DNA of 64,000 bases from Bradyrhizobium nitroreducens (GTDB lineage: Bacteria > Pseudomonadota > Alphaproteobacteria > Rhizobiales > Xanthobacteraceae). Where the stretch lies: contig NZ_LFJC01000003.1 of assembly GCF_002776695.1 (NCBI RefSeq), positions 831,588 to 895,587 of the forward strand, in the 5' to 3' direction. The notes beneath the pieces were generated by a model that had not been told where the DNA came from, searched no databases, and saw only the letters and a list, made by a program, of their open reading frames with translations. A program made the translations under genes and the position numbers. Of this stretch, positions 20,370 through 29,058 are shown in pieces (within the stretch, counting starts at the first letter, position 1; every line of letters starts with the position of its first letter).

Positions 20370-21895
20370 TGCTGCCGATGGGGACGATTCTTCGCTGGCC
20401 GACGCGGTTCAGGGGCAGGGTCGATCGCGGGGCGCGGCACCGGTAGCGGAACGGGGCCGGCGATGGCAACCGTTTCGTTCTTGTCTTGCGCCGCGGCGGC
20501 GGCAGGTGTGCCCGCCTTTGCCGGGGGGGTCTGCGGAAACAGCTTTGCGATCTTCTCGGACGGCCGCGGGTCCGGCACCGGCAGCCGCGCAGCACGCACG
20601 CTGGGATCGAGGCCCTTCGGCACCAGCATCACGAAATGCATGGGATGGCGCAGCCGCCCCGAGATGCGGCCGGCTTCCTGGCCTGCGCCGAAAAACAGAT
20701 CGGCGCGCGCGGGGCCGATGATGGCCGAGCCGGTGTCCTGCGCGATCATCAGCCGGTGGAACGCGGTCTTGGCGCGTTCGGACTCGATCGGCAGCTCGCC
20801 CTCGATGAAGAACGGCGTGCCGTAGACATGCAGCGACTTGTCGACCGCGATCGAGCGTCCCGCCGTCAGCGGGATGCCCTGCGCGCCCACCGCCTCGTCC
20901 TTGTCGGAGAGGTTGACCTCGCGGAAGAAGATGTAAGCGCGATTCTGACGACGCAGCTCCTTGGCGCCATCGGGGTTCTGCGCCATCCATTCCCTGATCT
21001 TCTGCATCGACATCTCCTCCTTCGGGATGATGCCGCGCTCGATCAGGATGCGCCCGACGGCGGTGTAGGGATAGCCGTTATAGGCGTCGTAGTTGAGCCG
21101 GACCGACGTGCCGTCGTCGAACTTGATCCGCGCCGAACCCTGGATCTGCGCGAACAACAGATCGGTCGGATCCTTCAGCCAGGCGATCTCCAGCCCACGG
21201 CCGGCGATCTTGCCGTCCTCGATCTCGCCGCGGTCGTAATAGGGGACCAGCTTGCGGCGGCCGATCTTGCGATAGACCGGCCCCTTGTTGGGCAGACTCA
21301 CCGAATCCTGCTTGTAGCCGCGCACGAACAGGTTCGAGGGACGGCGGTAGACCGGAACATTGTAGACGTCGGTCTGCGTGCGCGATCCCTCCAGCACCGG
21401 CTCGTAATAGCCGGTGACGAAACCGTCGGGTTCGCCGAGACGCGAGATGCGCAGCGGCGCGAAATTCTCCTCGAAGAAGGTTTTGGCTTTGGCGTCGTCG
21501 GTCAGCTCGAGCGATTTTGCCGCCCGGCAGGGCTCACTCAGCGAGCCTGCCAGCGCCTTGGGTTCGGCCACGCCGGTTTGAGCGTTGATCGTCTTGCAGC
21601 TCGCGCGAAACGTCTTGAACGCCGCGAGATGATCGTCATCGCCCCAGCCTTTCACGTCCGCCCAGGCCAGCGGCAGATATTGCGCGCCGGATATTTCGAA
21701 CGGCAGCGGCAGCTGCGGATAGGGCAAGGCCCGCGGCGGAGCGGCAGGCAGCGCCGGAGCATGATGGTGATGGCTGCGATAGTGGCGCCGCGCCGCCTCG
21801 GCGCCGAGCGAAAACGACGACAGCACGACGACGCCTGCGCAAAGCGCCGTCGCGCTGTTCTTCAGAAAGACTTTAGTTCGCGCTTCCGGTGCCAA
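20366..21895 (-). CDS. mltA: Membrane-bound lytic murein transglycosylase A
   Basis: About 509 residues. MltA cleaves the glycan backbone of peptidoglycan to give 1,6-anhydromuropeptides. The MltA beta-barrel region spans about residues 90-330 (EPDGFVTGYYEPVLEGS, then YDAYNGYPYTAVGRILIERG) and the 3D domain holds the catalytic Asp (AQDTGSAIIGPARADLFFG). No ATG is available near the start: the likely start is TTG at 21895, which overlaps the Tim44-like gene by 23 bp; a GTG at 21976 is the only longer option. The tail has a Pro-rich extension. Confidence 0.88.
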   Translation of the reverse strand: MAPEARTKVFLKNSATALCAGVVVLSSFSLGAEAARRHYRSHHHHAPALPAAPPRALPYPQLPLPFEISGAQYLPLAWADVKGWGDDDHLAAFKTFRASCKTINAQTGVAEPKALAGSLSEPCRAAKSLELTDDAKAKTFFEENFAPLRISRLGEPDGFVTGYYEPVLEGSRTQTDVYNVPVYRRPSNLFVRGYKQDSVSLPNKGPVYRKIGRRKLVPYYDRGEIEDGKIAGRGLEIAWLKDPTDLLFAQIQGSARIKFDDGTSVRLNYDAYNGYPYTAVGRILIERGIIPKEEMSMQKIREWMAQNPDGAKELRRQNRAYIFFREVNLSDKDEAVGAQGIPLTAGRSIAVDKSLHVYGTPFFIEGELPIESERAKTAFHRLMIAQDTGSAIIGPARADLFFGAGQEAGRISGRLRHPMHFVMLVPKGLDPSVRAARLPVPDPRPSEKIAKLFPQTPPAKAGTPAAAAAQDKNETVAIAGPVPLPVPRPAIDPAPEPRRPAKNRPHRQQ

Positions 21896-22580
21896 CCAGC
21901 TTCCAGTTCGGATCGCGAGAGGTGATGTCGCGGGCGAAAGTCCAGATGTCGGTGATGTCGGCGACCGTATCGGCACTGCCGTCGACGATGTTGCCGGCCT
22001 TGTCTCGGGTGGCCGAGATCATCTGCGAGACGAAACGGATCGTGAGCTGGGCGGTACGGTCGCGCAGCTCGGCACCGACGAGCTCGGCCTTGTCGATCGA
22101 GACGAAGCGGGTCTCGGTCTTCTGATCGTTCTTCTCGCGCTCCTTGATCGCGGCGTCGAAGCTGTCATAGACCTCCGACGACAGCAGGTCGCGCAGCGCG
22201 CGGCGGTCGCCATTGGCAAAGGCCAGCACGATCATCTCGTAGGCGCCGCGGGCGCCCGAGATGAAATGGCGCGGATCGAACGTGGAATCCTTGTCGACGA
22301 TGGCATCCAGGCCCTGCGCCAGCGGGGTACCGGGTTCAGCCAGCCCCTTCCAGCGGTCGGAGGGCGGGGTCGGCTCGGCGGTCGGCGCCAACGGGGCCTG
22401 ATCGATCACCTTGCCCGGCATGGCCACGACATTGTTGTCCTGGGCTCCCCCCAACGCATTGCGGGCGGCCGTCCGGTCGAACGGCGGCCGTTCGTTGCCG
22501 GTCCGCTGACCGAGCACGCTGCGCAGCCGCAGAAAGATGAAGACCGCCAGCGCCAGGAAGATAATGGTGTAGATGTCCAC
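21873..22580 (-). CDS. Tim44-like (TimA) protein
   Basis: 235 residues, GTG start at 22580 (VDIYTIIFLALAVFIFLRLRSVLG). A single N-terminal membrane anchor (residues 2-20) is followed by a linker and a C-terminal Tim44 domain from about residue 100 to the end (FISGARGAYEMIVLAFANGDRRALRDLLS). The mitochondrial homologue Tim44 tethers Hsp70 to the import channel; in Alphaproteobacteria the role is not well defined, but the protein is inner-membrane bound with a cytoplasmic domain. It is divergent from secB, another protein-targeting gene. Confidence 0.88.
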   Translation of the reverse strand: MDIYTIIFLALAVFIFLRLRSVLGQRTGNERPPFDRTAARNALGGAQDNNVVAMPGKVIDQAPLAPTAEPTPPSDRWKGLAEPGTPLAQGLDAIVDKDSTFDPRHFISGARGAYEMIVLAFANGDRRALRDLLSSEVYDSFDAAIKEREKNDQKTETRFVSIDKAELVGAELRDRTAQLTIRFVSQMISATRDKAGNIVDGSADTVADITDIWTFARDITSRDPNWKLVGTGSAN

Positions 22581-22996
22581 GTCGTATTCGCTTTCTGGTC
22601 TTCTCGAGAAGTGGCCGACTAGAAGGGGCTCGTTGCCGGGAAAATCAATCCGGCCAGTAGACCGTTCCATACGGGAACGGCAAGTCTACATCACCATTTT
22701 AGGTCCGCGTCAGGTCCTTCGGGATGTAGGCACGAAATCTTGCCCGGCCAATGGCGCCTTTTGGCACAGCAGCAAGTGTAGCGCGTTTTATGCTTAAGGG
22801 GAAACCCGATCCTGCCCGGAAATCGCGCATCTTCAATCGTTTAAGGCGCTATTTCGCGGAAACGGCAGGATGAGCGTCATAGTTGCGAGCGTGGGGCGTA
22901 TCCCCCTGCGGGACCGTTCGTCCTTGTGGAACGAGGCGGCCCTATGTTAGCCAACCGCCGCGAAATTCAGCCCAAATCGGGTAAGGAGAGACTCTC
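22581..22996. other. 416-bp divergent spacer between timA and secB
   Basis: No credible gene was found on either strand. It must contain the promoters of the two divergent genes. A stretch resembling AAGGAGAGACT (22982-22992) just before the secB ATG is its ribosome site. No repeat, riboswitch or RNA gene was recognised. Confidence 0.6.
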
Positions 22997-23485
22997 ATGA
23001 CCAACGGTAACGGCACCCCTCCCGAGGCGGCCCAGGCGCCCCAGCTCAACGTGCTGGCGCAATATACCAAGGACCTGTCGTTCGAAAATCCGAACGCGCC
23101 CAGCTCGCTCCAGCAGCAGAGCCAGCCGCCCCAGATCAACATCCAGATCAATGTCAGCGCCAACAACCTCAGCGAACAGGAGTTCGAGGTGACGCTGTCG
23201 GTCGAGGGCAAGGCCGAGACCGCGGGCAAGATCATGTTCTCGTTCGAGCTCGCTTATGCCGGCGTGTTCCGCATCGCCAACGTGCCGAAGGAAAATCTGC
23301 ACCCGCTGGTCATGATCGAGTGCCCGCGCCTCTTGTTCCCGTTCGCACGCGAGATCATCGCCACCGCAGTGCGCGACGGCGGGTTCCCGCCCCTGATGCT
23401 GGATCCGGTCGACTTCGTCGGCCTCTATCGCCAGAACATGGAGCGGCAAATGGCCGCCCAGGGCGGTCAAGCCGGTCAGGCTTAA
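22997..23485 (+). CDS. secB: Protein-export chaperone SecB
   Basis: 162 residues. SecB keeps precursor proteins unfolded and hands them to SecA. The Gln/Asn/Pro-rich first 50 residues precede [25 protein letters not shown] (strand-rich core), [18 protein letters not shown] and [31 protein letters not shown], all hallmarks of alphaproteobacterial SecB. The stop overlaps the convergent dnaQ stop by 4 bp. Confidence 0.98.
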   Translation: MTNGNGTPPEAAQAPQLNVLAQYTKDLSFENPNAPSSLQQQSQPPQINIQINVSANNLSEQEFEVTLSVEGKAETAGKIMFSFELAYAGVFRIANVPKENLHPLVMIECPRLLFPFAREIIATAVRDGGFPPLMLDPVDFVGLYRQNMERQMAAQGGQAGQA

Positions 23486-24198
23486 CCAGCCGGTGGGGCG
23501 ACTGGGGCGGCGAGATACTCGTTCCAGATCGCCTTTTCGCCCATCGTTGCGATGAAGGCCCGATGGGCCTCTCGCTCGGCCTCTGAAACCCGCGGCGCGA
23601 GCGGCACAAGGCGCTGCCGCCGCGGCGCATCGCCGGCCGCATTGACGCGAATCTCCTGAGTGTCCGACGCCAGGAGCAGCTGCGATTGCCGCGCTCCCAC
23701 CAGATCGACATAGACCTCGGCCAGCAGTTCGGCGTCCAGCAATGCGCCGTGCTTGGTGCGGTGTGAATTGTCGATCGAATAGCGCGAGCAGAGATCGTCG
23801 AGCCGGTTGGACACGCCGGGATGCTTGCGCCGCGCCAGCAGCAGCGTATCGACCAGCCGCTCGCGCGGGATCGCCGCGCGCTTGATCCGGTCGAGCTCGG
23901 CATTGATGAAGCCGATATCGAACGAGGCGTTGTGGATCACCAGCGGCGCATCGCCAATGAATGCGAGAAACTCGTCGACGATCTCGTGGAACAACGGCTT
24001 GGTCGACAGGAATTCAGCCGACAGCCCGTGCACGGCGAAGGCTTCCGCCGGCATGTCCCGCTCGGGGTTGATGTAGACGTGATAGCTCTGCCCCGTCGGC
24101 ATGCGATTGAGGATCTCGACGCAGCCGATTTCGACCAGCCGATCGCCGCGCAGCGGATCGAGGCCAGTGGTTTCGGTATCGAGAACGATTTCGCGCAT
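23482..24198 (-). CDS. dnaQ: DNA polymerase III epsilon subunit (3'-5' proofreading exonuclease)
   Basis: 238 residues. Exo I motif [10 protein letters not shown] (residues 6-15), Exo [16 protein letters not shown] near 98 and Exo [22 protein letters not shown] near 150 give the DEDDh metal ligands. It is the last gene of the minus-strand run ppsR-maf-coaE-dnaQ that points away from the candidate origin. Confidence 0.97.
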   Translation of the reverse strand: MREIVLDTETTGLDPLRGDRLVEIGCVEILNRMPTGQSYHVYINPERDMPAEAFAVHGLSAEFLSTKPLFHEIVDEFLAFIGDAPLVIHNASFDIGFINAELDRIKRAAIPRERLVDTLLLARRKHPGVSNRLDDLCSRYSIDNSHRTKHGALLDAELLAEVYVDLVGARQSQLLLASDTQEIRVNAAGDAPRRQRLVPLAPRVSEAEREAHRAFIATMGEKAIWNEYLAAPVAPPAG

Positions 24199-24252
24199 GT
24201 CCTGAGATCGGTATCTTGAGATTGGTGCCGTGAGAGCCGGGTCGGCCGCGAA

Positions 24253-24852
24253 TCAGGTTCGCCGCTGCGGCATCTTAACGACCTCGGCCAGGATGTGCGC
24301 GATTTGGGCGCGCACCGGCTCAAGTCCGTGGGACGTATCCACCACGAAATCGGCCCGCTTGCGCTTCTCGGCATCCGGGGTCTGCTTGGCGATGATGGCG
24401 TCCAGCTTGGCTTCGTCCATCGTGCCGCGTGCCAGCACCCGTTCGCGCTGCAGTTCCGGCGAGGTCGAGACCACGACCACGGCGTCGACCCGCTTCTCGC
24501 CGCCGGTTTCGAACAGCAGCGGAATGTCCAGCACCACGACCGGCGCCTTGGCGGCCTCGGCGTCGGCGAAGAATTTTTGGCGGGAGGCGCCGAGCATCGG
24601 ATGGACGATCTGCTCGAGCTGCTTGATGGCAGCGGGATCATGCACGACGCGCGCCGACAGCTTGGGACGATCGACCTTGCCGTTCGCGGTGGTGCCGGGG
24701 AAGGCGGCCTCGATCGCCGGCGCCGCTTCGCCCTCGTAGAGCTCATGCACGGCGGCATCGGCGTCGTAGACGGGCACGCCGGCCTCCGCGAACAATTTCG
24801 CGGTGGTCGATTTTCCCATCCCGATCGAGCCGGTCAGTCCCAGGATCCGCAT
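24253..24852 (-). CDS. coaE: Dephospho-CoA kinase
   Basis: 199 residues. CoaE phosphorylates dephospho-CoA, the last step of CoA synthesis. The ATG at 24852 ([16 protein letters not shown]) places the Walker A at residues 7-15. [14 protein letters not shown] near 32 is the substrate-binding region and [14 protein letters not shown] near 105 is also typical. An in-frame start at 24879 would overlap maf and is less likely. Confidence 0.96.
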   Translation of the reverse strand: MRILGLTGSIGMGKSTTAKLFAEAGVPVYDADAAVHELYEGEAAPAIEAAFPGTTANGKVDRPKLSARVVHDPAAIKQLEQIVHPMLGASRQKFFADAEAAKAPVVVLDIPLLFETGGEKRVDAVVVVSTSPELQRERVLARGTMDEAKLDAIIAKQTPDAEKRKRADFVVDTSHGLEPVRAQIAHILAEVVKMPQRRT

Positions 24853-24875
24853 CAGCCTATAACCATGTCCGTCAT

Positions 24876-25484
24876 TCACACGGCAACTAGCCGTTCGCGC
24901 CGCAGGAACGCAAGCAGCGCCAGCAACGGCAGGCCGAGAATGGTGAAATGGTCGCCCTCGATATGTTCGAACAGATGGATGCCGAGGCCTTCGAGCTGAT
25001 AGGCCCCGACGCTGGTGGTGACGGCATCGCCGGCGGCATCGAGATAGGCCGACAACTCCGCCTCGGTCATCTCCCGCATCGTCATGCGGGCCACCGAGAC
25101 GTCCTCAAAAACGACCTTGCCGTCACGTGCCAGGGCCACCGCGGAATTCAGCTCGTGGCTGTTGCCGGCGAGATCGCGCAATTGCGCCAAGGCCTGCGGC
25201 CGGCCAGCGGGCTTGTTGAAGAGACGGTTGCCAAGGGCCAGCGTCTGATCGGCGCCGATCACGTAGCTGCCGGGATGATCCGCGCAGACGGCTTTGGCTT
25301 TTTCGCGGGCCAGCAGCAGAGCGATCTCGCGCGGGCTCGATAGCTTCGACGCAGCCTGAATACCGCGTTCATCGATATCGGCGGCAACAGCCTTGAATTC
25401 CAGCCCGGCATTGGCCAGCAGCATCTTGCGCGCGCTGCTCTGCGAGGCCAGGATCAACGGAGATTTGCCGCGCCACAGACCCAT
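24876..25484 (-). CDS. maf: Maf family nucleotide pyrophosphatase
   Basis: 202 residues. Maf proteins hydrolyse non-canonical or modified nucleoside triphosphates. The hallmark [14 protein letters not shown] (residues 10-23) and [12 protein letters not shown] near 72 with the catalytic Asp are present, and [14 protein letters not shown] closes the protein. It begins 8 bp after the PPDK regulator. In many Alphaproteobacteria aroE sits between maf and coaE; here it does not. Confidence 0.95.
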   Translation of the reverse strand: MGLWRGKSPLILASQSSARKMLLANAGLEFKAVAADIDERGIQAASKLSSPREIALLLAREKAKAVCADHPGSYVIGADQTLALGNRLFNKPAGRPQALAQLRDLAGNSHELNSAVALARDGKVVFEDVSVARMTMREMTEAELSAYLDAAGDAVTTSVGAYQLEGLGIHLFEHIEGDHFTILGLPLLALLAFLRRERLVAV

Positions 25485-25492
25485 TGCGAAAA

Positions 25493-26332
25493 CTATTCCG
25501 TGGGCCGGTTACGCTGACGATCGCTGTAGAGCTTCATGATCGCCGCGGCGGTTTCCTCGATCGAGCGACGCGTGACGTCGAGCAGCGGCCAATCATGCTT
25601 GGCGCTGAGCTTGCGCGCGAACGCGACCTCCTCGGTCACCGACTGCTTGTCGGTATAGGTGTCGCTGCCGGATTCGGCTCCCATGGAGAGCAGGCGATTC
25701 TGACGAATCTGGATCAGCCGTTCCGGCGTCGCATGCAGGCTGACGACCAGCGGCCGCGTCAGCTTCTCCAACTGTTCGGGCACGGGAATGCCCGGCACCA
25801 GCGGTACATTGGCGGTGCGGATGCCCCGATTGGCCAGATAGATCGACGTCGGGGTCTTGGAGGTGCGGGACACGCCCACCAGCACCACGTCGGCGTCGTC
25901 GAGGCCTTCGACATGCTGACCGTCGTCATGGATCATCGTGTAGTTCAGTGCGTCGATGCGCTTGAAATATTCCGCGTTGAGGACGTGCTGAGCGCCGACG
26001 CGGCCTGTGGTCGCAGCCCCGAGATAGGCTTCGAACAACTGCATCACCGGACCGATGATCGACAGGCTCGGAACGTTGATCCCCTTGCACTTGTCCTCGA
26101 GCCTGGAGACCAGATCCTTCTCCAGCAGTGTGAACAGCACGATCCCCGGCGCCTCCTCGATCTCATCGAGCACGCGATCGAGCTGCTTCTGGCTACGCAC
26201 CAGCGGATAGACGTGCTCCACGGGGGTCACGTTCGCATATTGCGCGGCAACCGCGCGCGCCACGGTGATCAGCGTCTCGCCGGTGGAGTCGGAGACCAGG
26301 TGCAGATGGAAATAATTGTTCGAGGTCGGCAC
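25493..26332 (-). CDS. ppsR: Pyruvate,phosphate dikinase regulatory protein (kinase/pyrophosphorylase)
   Basis: 279 residues, DUF299 family. These enzymes inactivate PPDK or PEP synthase by ADP-dependent phosphorylation of a Thr and reactivate it by Pi-dependent removal. [21 protein letters not shown] marks the N-terminus and [21 protein letters not shown] near residue 150 is the P-loop. It borders the candidate origin and points away from it. Confidence 0.95.
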   Translation of the reverse strand: MPTSNNYFHLHLVSDSTGETLITVARAVAAQYANVTPVEHVYPLVRSQKQLDRVLDEIEEAPGIVLFTLLEKDLVSRLEDKCKGINVPSLSIIGPVMQLFEAYLGAATTGRVGAQHVLNAEYFKRIDALNYTMIHDDGQHVEGLDDADVVLVGVSRTSKTPTSIYLANRGIRTANVPLVPGIPVPEQLEKLTRPLVVSLHATPERLIQIRQNRLLSMGAESGSDTYTDKQSVTEEVAFARKLSAKHDWPLLDVTRRSIEETAAAIMKLYSDRQRNRPTE

Positions 26333-26355
26333 AAAATCTCTTTGTATGGAGGCGG

Positions 26356-26381
26356 TGTGGATTGTGGATTTCTGTGGAGCT
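26356..26381 (+). promoter_or_regulatory. Three near-tandem DnaA-box-like repeats
   Basis: TGTGGATTG (26356-26364), TGTGGATTT (26363-26371) and TGTGGAGCT (26373-26381) are arranged almost head to tail. The first two match the first seven bases of the TGTGGATAA DnaA box and resemble the TGATCCACA boxes of the Caulobacter origin. The third matches only six bases. Confidence 0.55.
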
Positions 26382-26634
26382 TAACCCCTCGGAAAGGGAT
26401 GTGCGACACCAGGGGCGGGACAAGTGCCAATTTTCTTCACACCACTGCCCATGGGAACAAGTTCGCCGCCCTGAGAGGCCGAAAGCGGGATTGCGCGAAC
26501 AACTCCCTTGATAAGCTGCCGATAAAAACACGCAAGCCTTTGAGGCCGGTTGACTTATCGGAAGGCGGCAGGTCTGTCCGGGATATGTGGATGGGTGTGA
26601 ACAAGCGCGCGTGAACGCGCGGACGGAATTGCGT

Positions 26635-26685
26635 GAGTCCAATCCACGGTCACATAGACTCAAACCTTAAGAATCTAAGATTCTT
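26635..26685. promoter_or_regulatory. Cluster of four GANTC (CcrM) sites with a perfect palindrome
   Basis: GAGTC (26635-26639), GACTC (26657-26661), GAATC (26671-26675) and GATTC (26679-26683) fall within 49 bp. The last two form the arms of the palindrome AAGAATC-TAA-GATTCTT (26669-26685). GANTC is the target of the cell-cycle methylase CcrM of Alphaproteobacteria. Confidence 0.6.
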
Positions 26686-26732
26686 TATAGGAGAAGGGGC
26701 GCTCCAGATGGACTATGTGTGAAGGTGAGACC

Positions 26733-26747
26733 TTAACGAGTTCTTAC
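26733..26747 (+). promoter_or_regulatory. CtrA-like binding site
   Basis: TTAACGAGTTCTTAC fits TTAA-N7-TTAA with one mismatch (last base). CtrA represses origins and controls cell-cycle promoters in Alphaproteobacteria. It is about 47 bp upstream of hemJ, so it could act on either the origin or hemJ. Confidence 0.4.
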
Positions 26748-26793
26748 TATCCCCAGTGCTCCCTTCGCTGGATAGAAATCCGGACCCGCGAAA

Positions 26794-27228
26794 ATGTTCG
26801 AAGACGTCTATCTCTGGATCAAGGCGCTGCATGTGATCGCCGTCATCGCCTGGATGGCGGGCATGCTCTATCTGCCGCGGCTGTTCGTCTATCATTCCGA
26901 GGCCGAGATCGGCTCGAAGCAGTCGGAAACGTTCAAGGTGATGGAACGCCGTCTGCTCAAGGCCATCATCAATCCCGCCATGATCGTGACCTGGCTCGCC
27001 GGGCTCTATCTGGCTTGGTCCGGCCACTGGTTCTCCTTCGGCTGGCTGCACGTAAAACTGGCACTGGTCCTGGCGATGTCCGCGGTCCACGGCTTTTTTT
27101 CCCGCTGGCTGAAGGATTTCGCCGCCGACCGGCGCCCGCGGACCCAGAAATTCTATCGGATTATCAATGAGGTGCCGACCGTTCTGATGATTCTCATCGT
27201 CATCATGGTGATCGTGAAGCCGTTCTAG
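26794..27228 (+). CDS. hemJ: Protoporphyrinogen IX oxidase HemJ
   Basis: 144-residue membrane enzyme that oxidises protoporphyrinogen IX in heme synthesis. Four hydrophobic segments are seen. The conserved His is in WIKALHVIAVIAWMAGMLYLPRLFVYH (residues 8-34), and the central HVKLALVLAMSAVHGFF (about 89-105) and ENEVPT-like INEVPTVLMILIVIMVIVKPF at the C-terminus are family hallmarks. hemE, often adjacent to this gene in Alphaproteobacteria, is absent here. Confidence 0.95.
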   Translation: MFEDVYLWIKALHVIAVIAWMAGMLYLPRLFVYHSEAEIGSKQSETFKVMERRLLKAIINPAMIVTWLAGLYLAWSGHWFSFGWLHVKLALVLAMSAVHGFFSRWLKDFAADRRPRTQKFYRIINEVPTVLMILIVIMVIVKPF

Positions 27229-27479
27229 GCGGGACTTGCGATCAATCCGCCTAGCGCTTCGGCTTGCGGAGTGGGAAGCGATTTTCTATATTGCCGACAT
27301 CCCACCCAACGCAGGCGGATGTGGTTGTGTCTGAGCTTTCCAGAGGCCGGACACCGCATCAGGTTTGAAGCCTCATCGGCACTTAACCTTGCCAGACCTG
27401 CGGACCTTGCCTTCTCACGTCCGCATTTCAGAGCCTCCTCGCACCCCCCCTCCCAAGGCTACCCCACAGGACCACCCCA

Positions 27480-28745
27480 ATGCGGGAAATTAAACTCGAA
27501 GACCTCAAGTCCAAAACGCCGGCCGAGCTCGTCTCGTTCGCGGAGGAGAATGGGGTCGAGAATGCCAGCACCATGCGCAAGCAGGAGCTGTTGTTCGCCA
27601 TCCTCAAGCAGCTCGCGCTCGCCGAGACCGATATCGTCGGCCAGGGCGTCGTCGAGGTTCTCTCCGATGGCTTCGGCTTTCTCCGCTCGCCCGATGCGAA
27701 TTATCTGCCGGGCCCGGATGACATCTACGTTTCGCCTTCGCAGATCCGCCGTTTCGGCCTGCGCACCGGCGACACCATCGAAGGTCACATCCGCAGCCCC
27801 AAAGAGGGCGAGCGCTATTTCGCACTGCTGAAGGTCAATACGCTCAATTTCGAGGACCCGGAAAAGGCCAAGCACAAGGTCAATTTCGACAACCTCACGC
27901 CGCTGTTTCCGAACCAGCGTTTCCGCATGGAAATCGACGATCCGACGCGAAAAGACCTTTCTGCAAGGGTGATCGACATCGTCGCCCCGATCGGTAAAGG
28001 CCAGCGTGCGTTGATCGTGGCGCCGCCGCGCACGGGTAAAACCGTGCTGATGCAGAACATCGCGCATTCGATCACGCACAATCATCCCGAATGCTATCTG
28101 ATCGTGCTGCTGATCGACGAGCGTCCCGAAGAAGTCACGGACATGCAGCGCTCGGTGAAGGGTGAGGTCGTGTCGTCGACCTTCGACGAGCCGGCGGTCC
28201 GCCACGTCCAGGTCGCCGAGATGGTGATCGAGAAGGCCAAGCGTCTGGTCGAGCATGGCCGCGACGTCGTGATCCTGCTCGATTCGATCACGCGTTTGGG
28301 TCGCGCCTACAACACCGTGGTGCCGTCATCCGGCAAGGTGCTGACCGGCGGTGTCGACGCCAACGCGCTGCAGCGCCCGAAGCGCTTCTTCGGTGCCGCC
28401 CGCAATATCGAGGAGGGCGGCTCGCTGACCATCATCGCGACCGCGCTGGTCGATACTGGCAGCCGCATGGACGAAGTCATTTTCGAAGAGTTCAAGGGCA
28501 CCGGCAACTCGGAACTGATCCTGGACCGCAAGGTCTCGGACAAGCGCACCTTCCCGGCGATCGACATCTCACGCTCCGGCACCCGCAAGGAGGAGCTCAT
28601 CACCGATCCGCAGGTGCTCAAGAAGATGTACGTGCTCCGCCGCATCCTCAATCCGATGGGGACGATGGACGCGATCGACTTCCTGCTCGACAAGCTGCGC
28701 TCGACCAAGAGCAATTCGGAGTTCTTCGACTCCATGAATACTTGA
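27480..28745 (+). CDS. rho: Transcription termination factor Rho
   Basis: 421 residues, normal length. The N-terminal SAP-like Rho_N domain (residues 1-45) is followed by the RNA-binding cold-shock-like domain ([35 protein letters not shown], 60-97) and the ATPase core: Walker [12 protein letters not shown] near 181, Walker [18 protein letters not shown] near 262, then the Q and R loops ([25 protein letters not shown]). A strong hairpin terminator follows at 28766. Confidence 0.99.
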   Translation: MREIKLEDLKSKTPAELVSFAEENGVENASTMRKQELLFAILKQLALAETDIVGQGVVEVLSDGFGFLRSPDANYLPGPDDIYVSPSQIRRFGLRTGDTIEGHIRSPKEGERYFALLKVNTLNFEDPEKAKHKVNFDNLTPLFPNQRFRMEIDDPTRKDLSARVIDIVAPIGKGQRALIVAPPRTGKTVLMQNIAHSITHNHPECYLIVLLIDERPEEVTDMQRSVKGEVVSSTFDEPAVRHVQVAEMVIEKAKRLVEHGRDVVILLDSITRLGRAYNTVVPSSGKVLTGGVDANALQRPKRFFGAARNIEEGGSLTIIATALVDTGSRMDEVIFEEFKGTGNSELILDRKVSDKRTFPAIDISRSGTRKEELITDPQVLKKMYVLRRILNPMGTMDAIDFLLDKLRSTKSNSEFFDSMNT

Positions 28746-28765
28746 GTGCAGTGCAGCAAAGGATC

Positions 28766-28793
28766 AAAGGGCGCCTTCGGGCGCCCTTTTTGT
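28766..28793 (+). terminator. Rho-independent terminator after rho
   Basis: Perfect 10-bp stem AAAGGGCGCC / GGCGCCCTTT with a TTCG tetraloop (28776-28779), followed by TT and a T-rich TGTTTTG. It lies 20 bp after the rho stop. Confidence 0.92.
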
Positions 28794-29058
28794 TTTGCGG
28801 CTTTGCTGCAGCGTAGGTGCAGCATGAAGGAATGCTGCACGACCGATCCTAGGTTTTATTAAGATATTGATATATCTAAATAATACTTGAATTCGGCTGG
28901 GCCGAACTGCTGCCGCAGGAGGCCGGGCGCAGCATGCAGTCCTTCTATATTGCGGTGCAATATGCGAATTGCTGCGGGATTTGCTGCAGCAAGATGCGGC
29001 CGTTGGCCGGGCCGGAAACGGATGTTTGCCTTTTCCCAACGAGCCGCACAAATAGGCC
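28794..29058. other. Unusual rho-mnmE spacer: GCTGC-rich repeats and an A+T-rich island
   Basis: No gene is visible. About a dozen GCTGC/GCAGC words occur, including the perfect hairpin GTGCAGCAT-GAAGGA-ATGCTGCAC (28817-28840) and a second cluster between 28908 and 28996. Between them is an A+T-rich block (about 28853-28892, with TATTAAGATATTGATATATC) unlike the GC-rich surroundings. It contains the mnmE promoter at least. Confidence 0.5.

Larger units (their letters stand above)
26333..26793. other. Candidate chromosomal replication origin (oriC)
   Basis: 461-bp gene-free spacer between ppsR (minus) and hemJ (plus). It carries three near-tandem TGTGGA repeats (26356-26381), another at 26586-26594 (TGTGGATGG), a divergent copy on the other strand (26640-26648), four GANTC sites at 26635-26683, an A+T-rich palindrome at 26669-26685 and a CtrA-like box at 26733-26747. 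The neighbours on both sides point outward, and rho, mnmE, mnmG, rsmG and parAB with parS follow. In Alphaproteobacteria oriC often lies in this gene neighbourhood. Not proven by sequence alone. Confidence 0.6.

Noticed and set aside
26606..26621. Hairpin CGCGCG-TGAA-CGCGCG in the candidate oriC
   Set aside because: Such short GC hairpins are common by chance in this GC-rich genome and it has no T tract, so I do not list it as a terminator.
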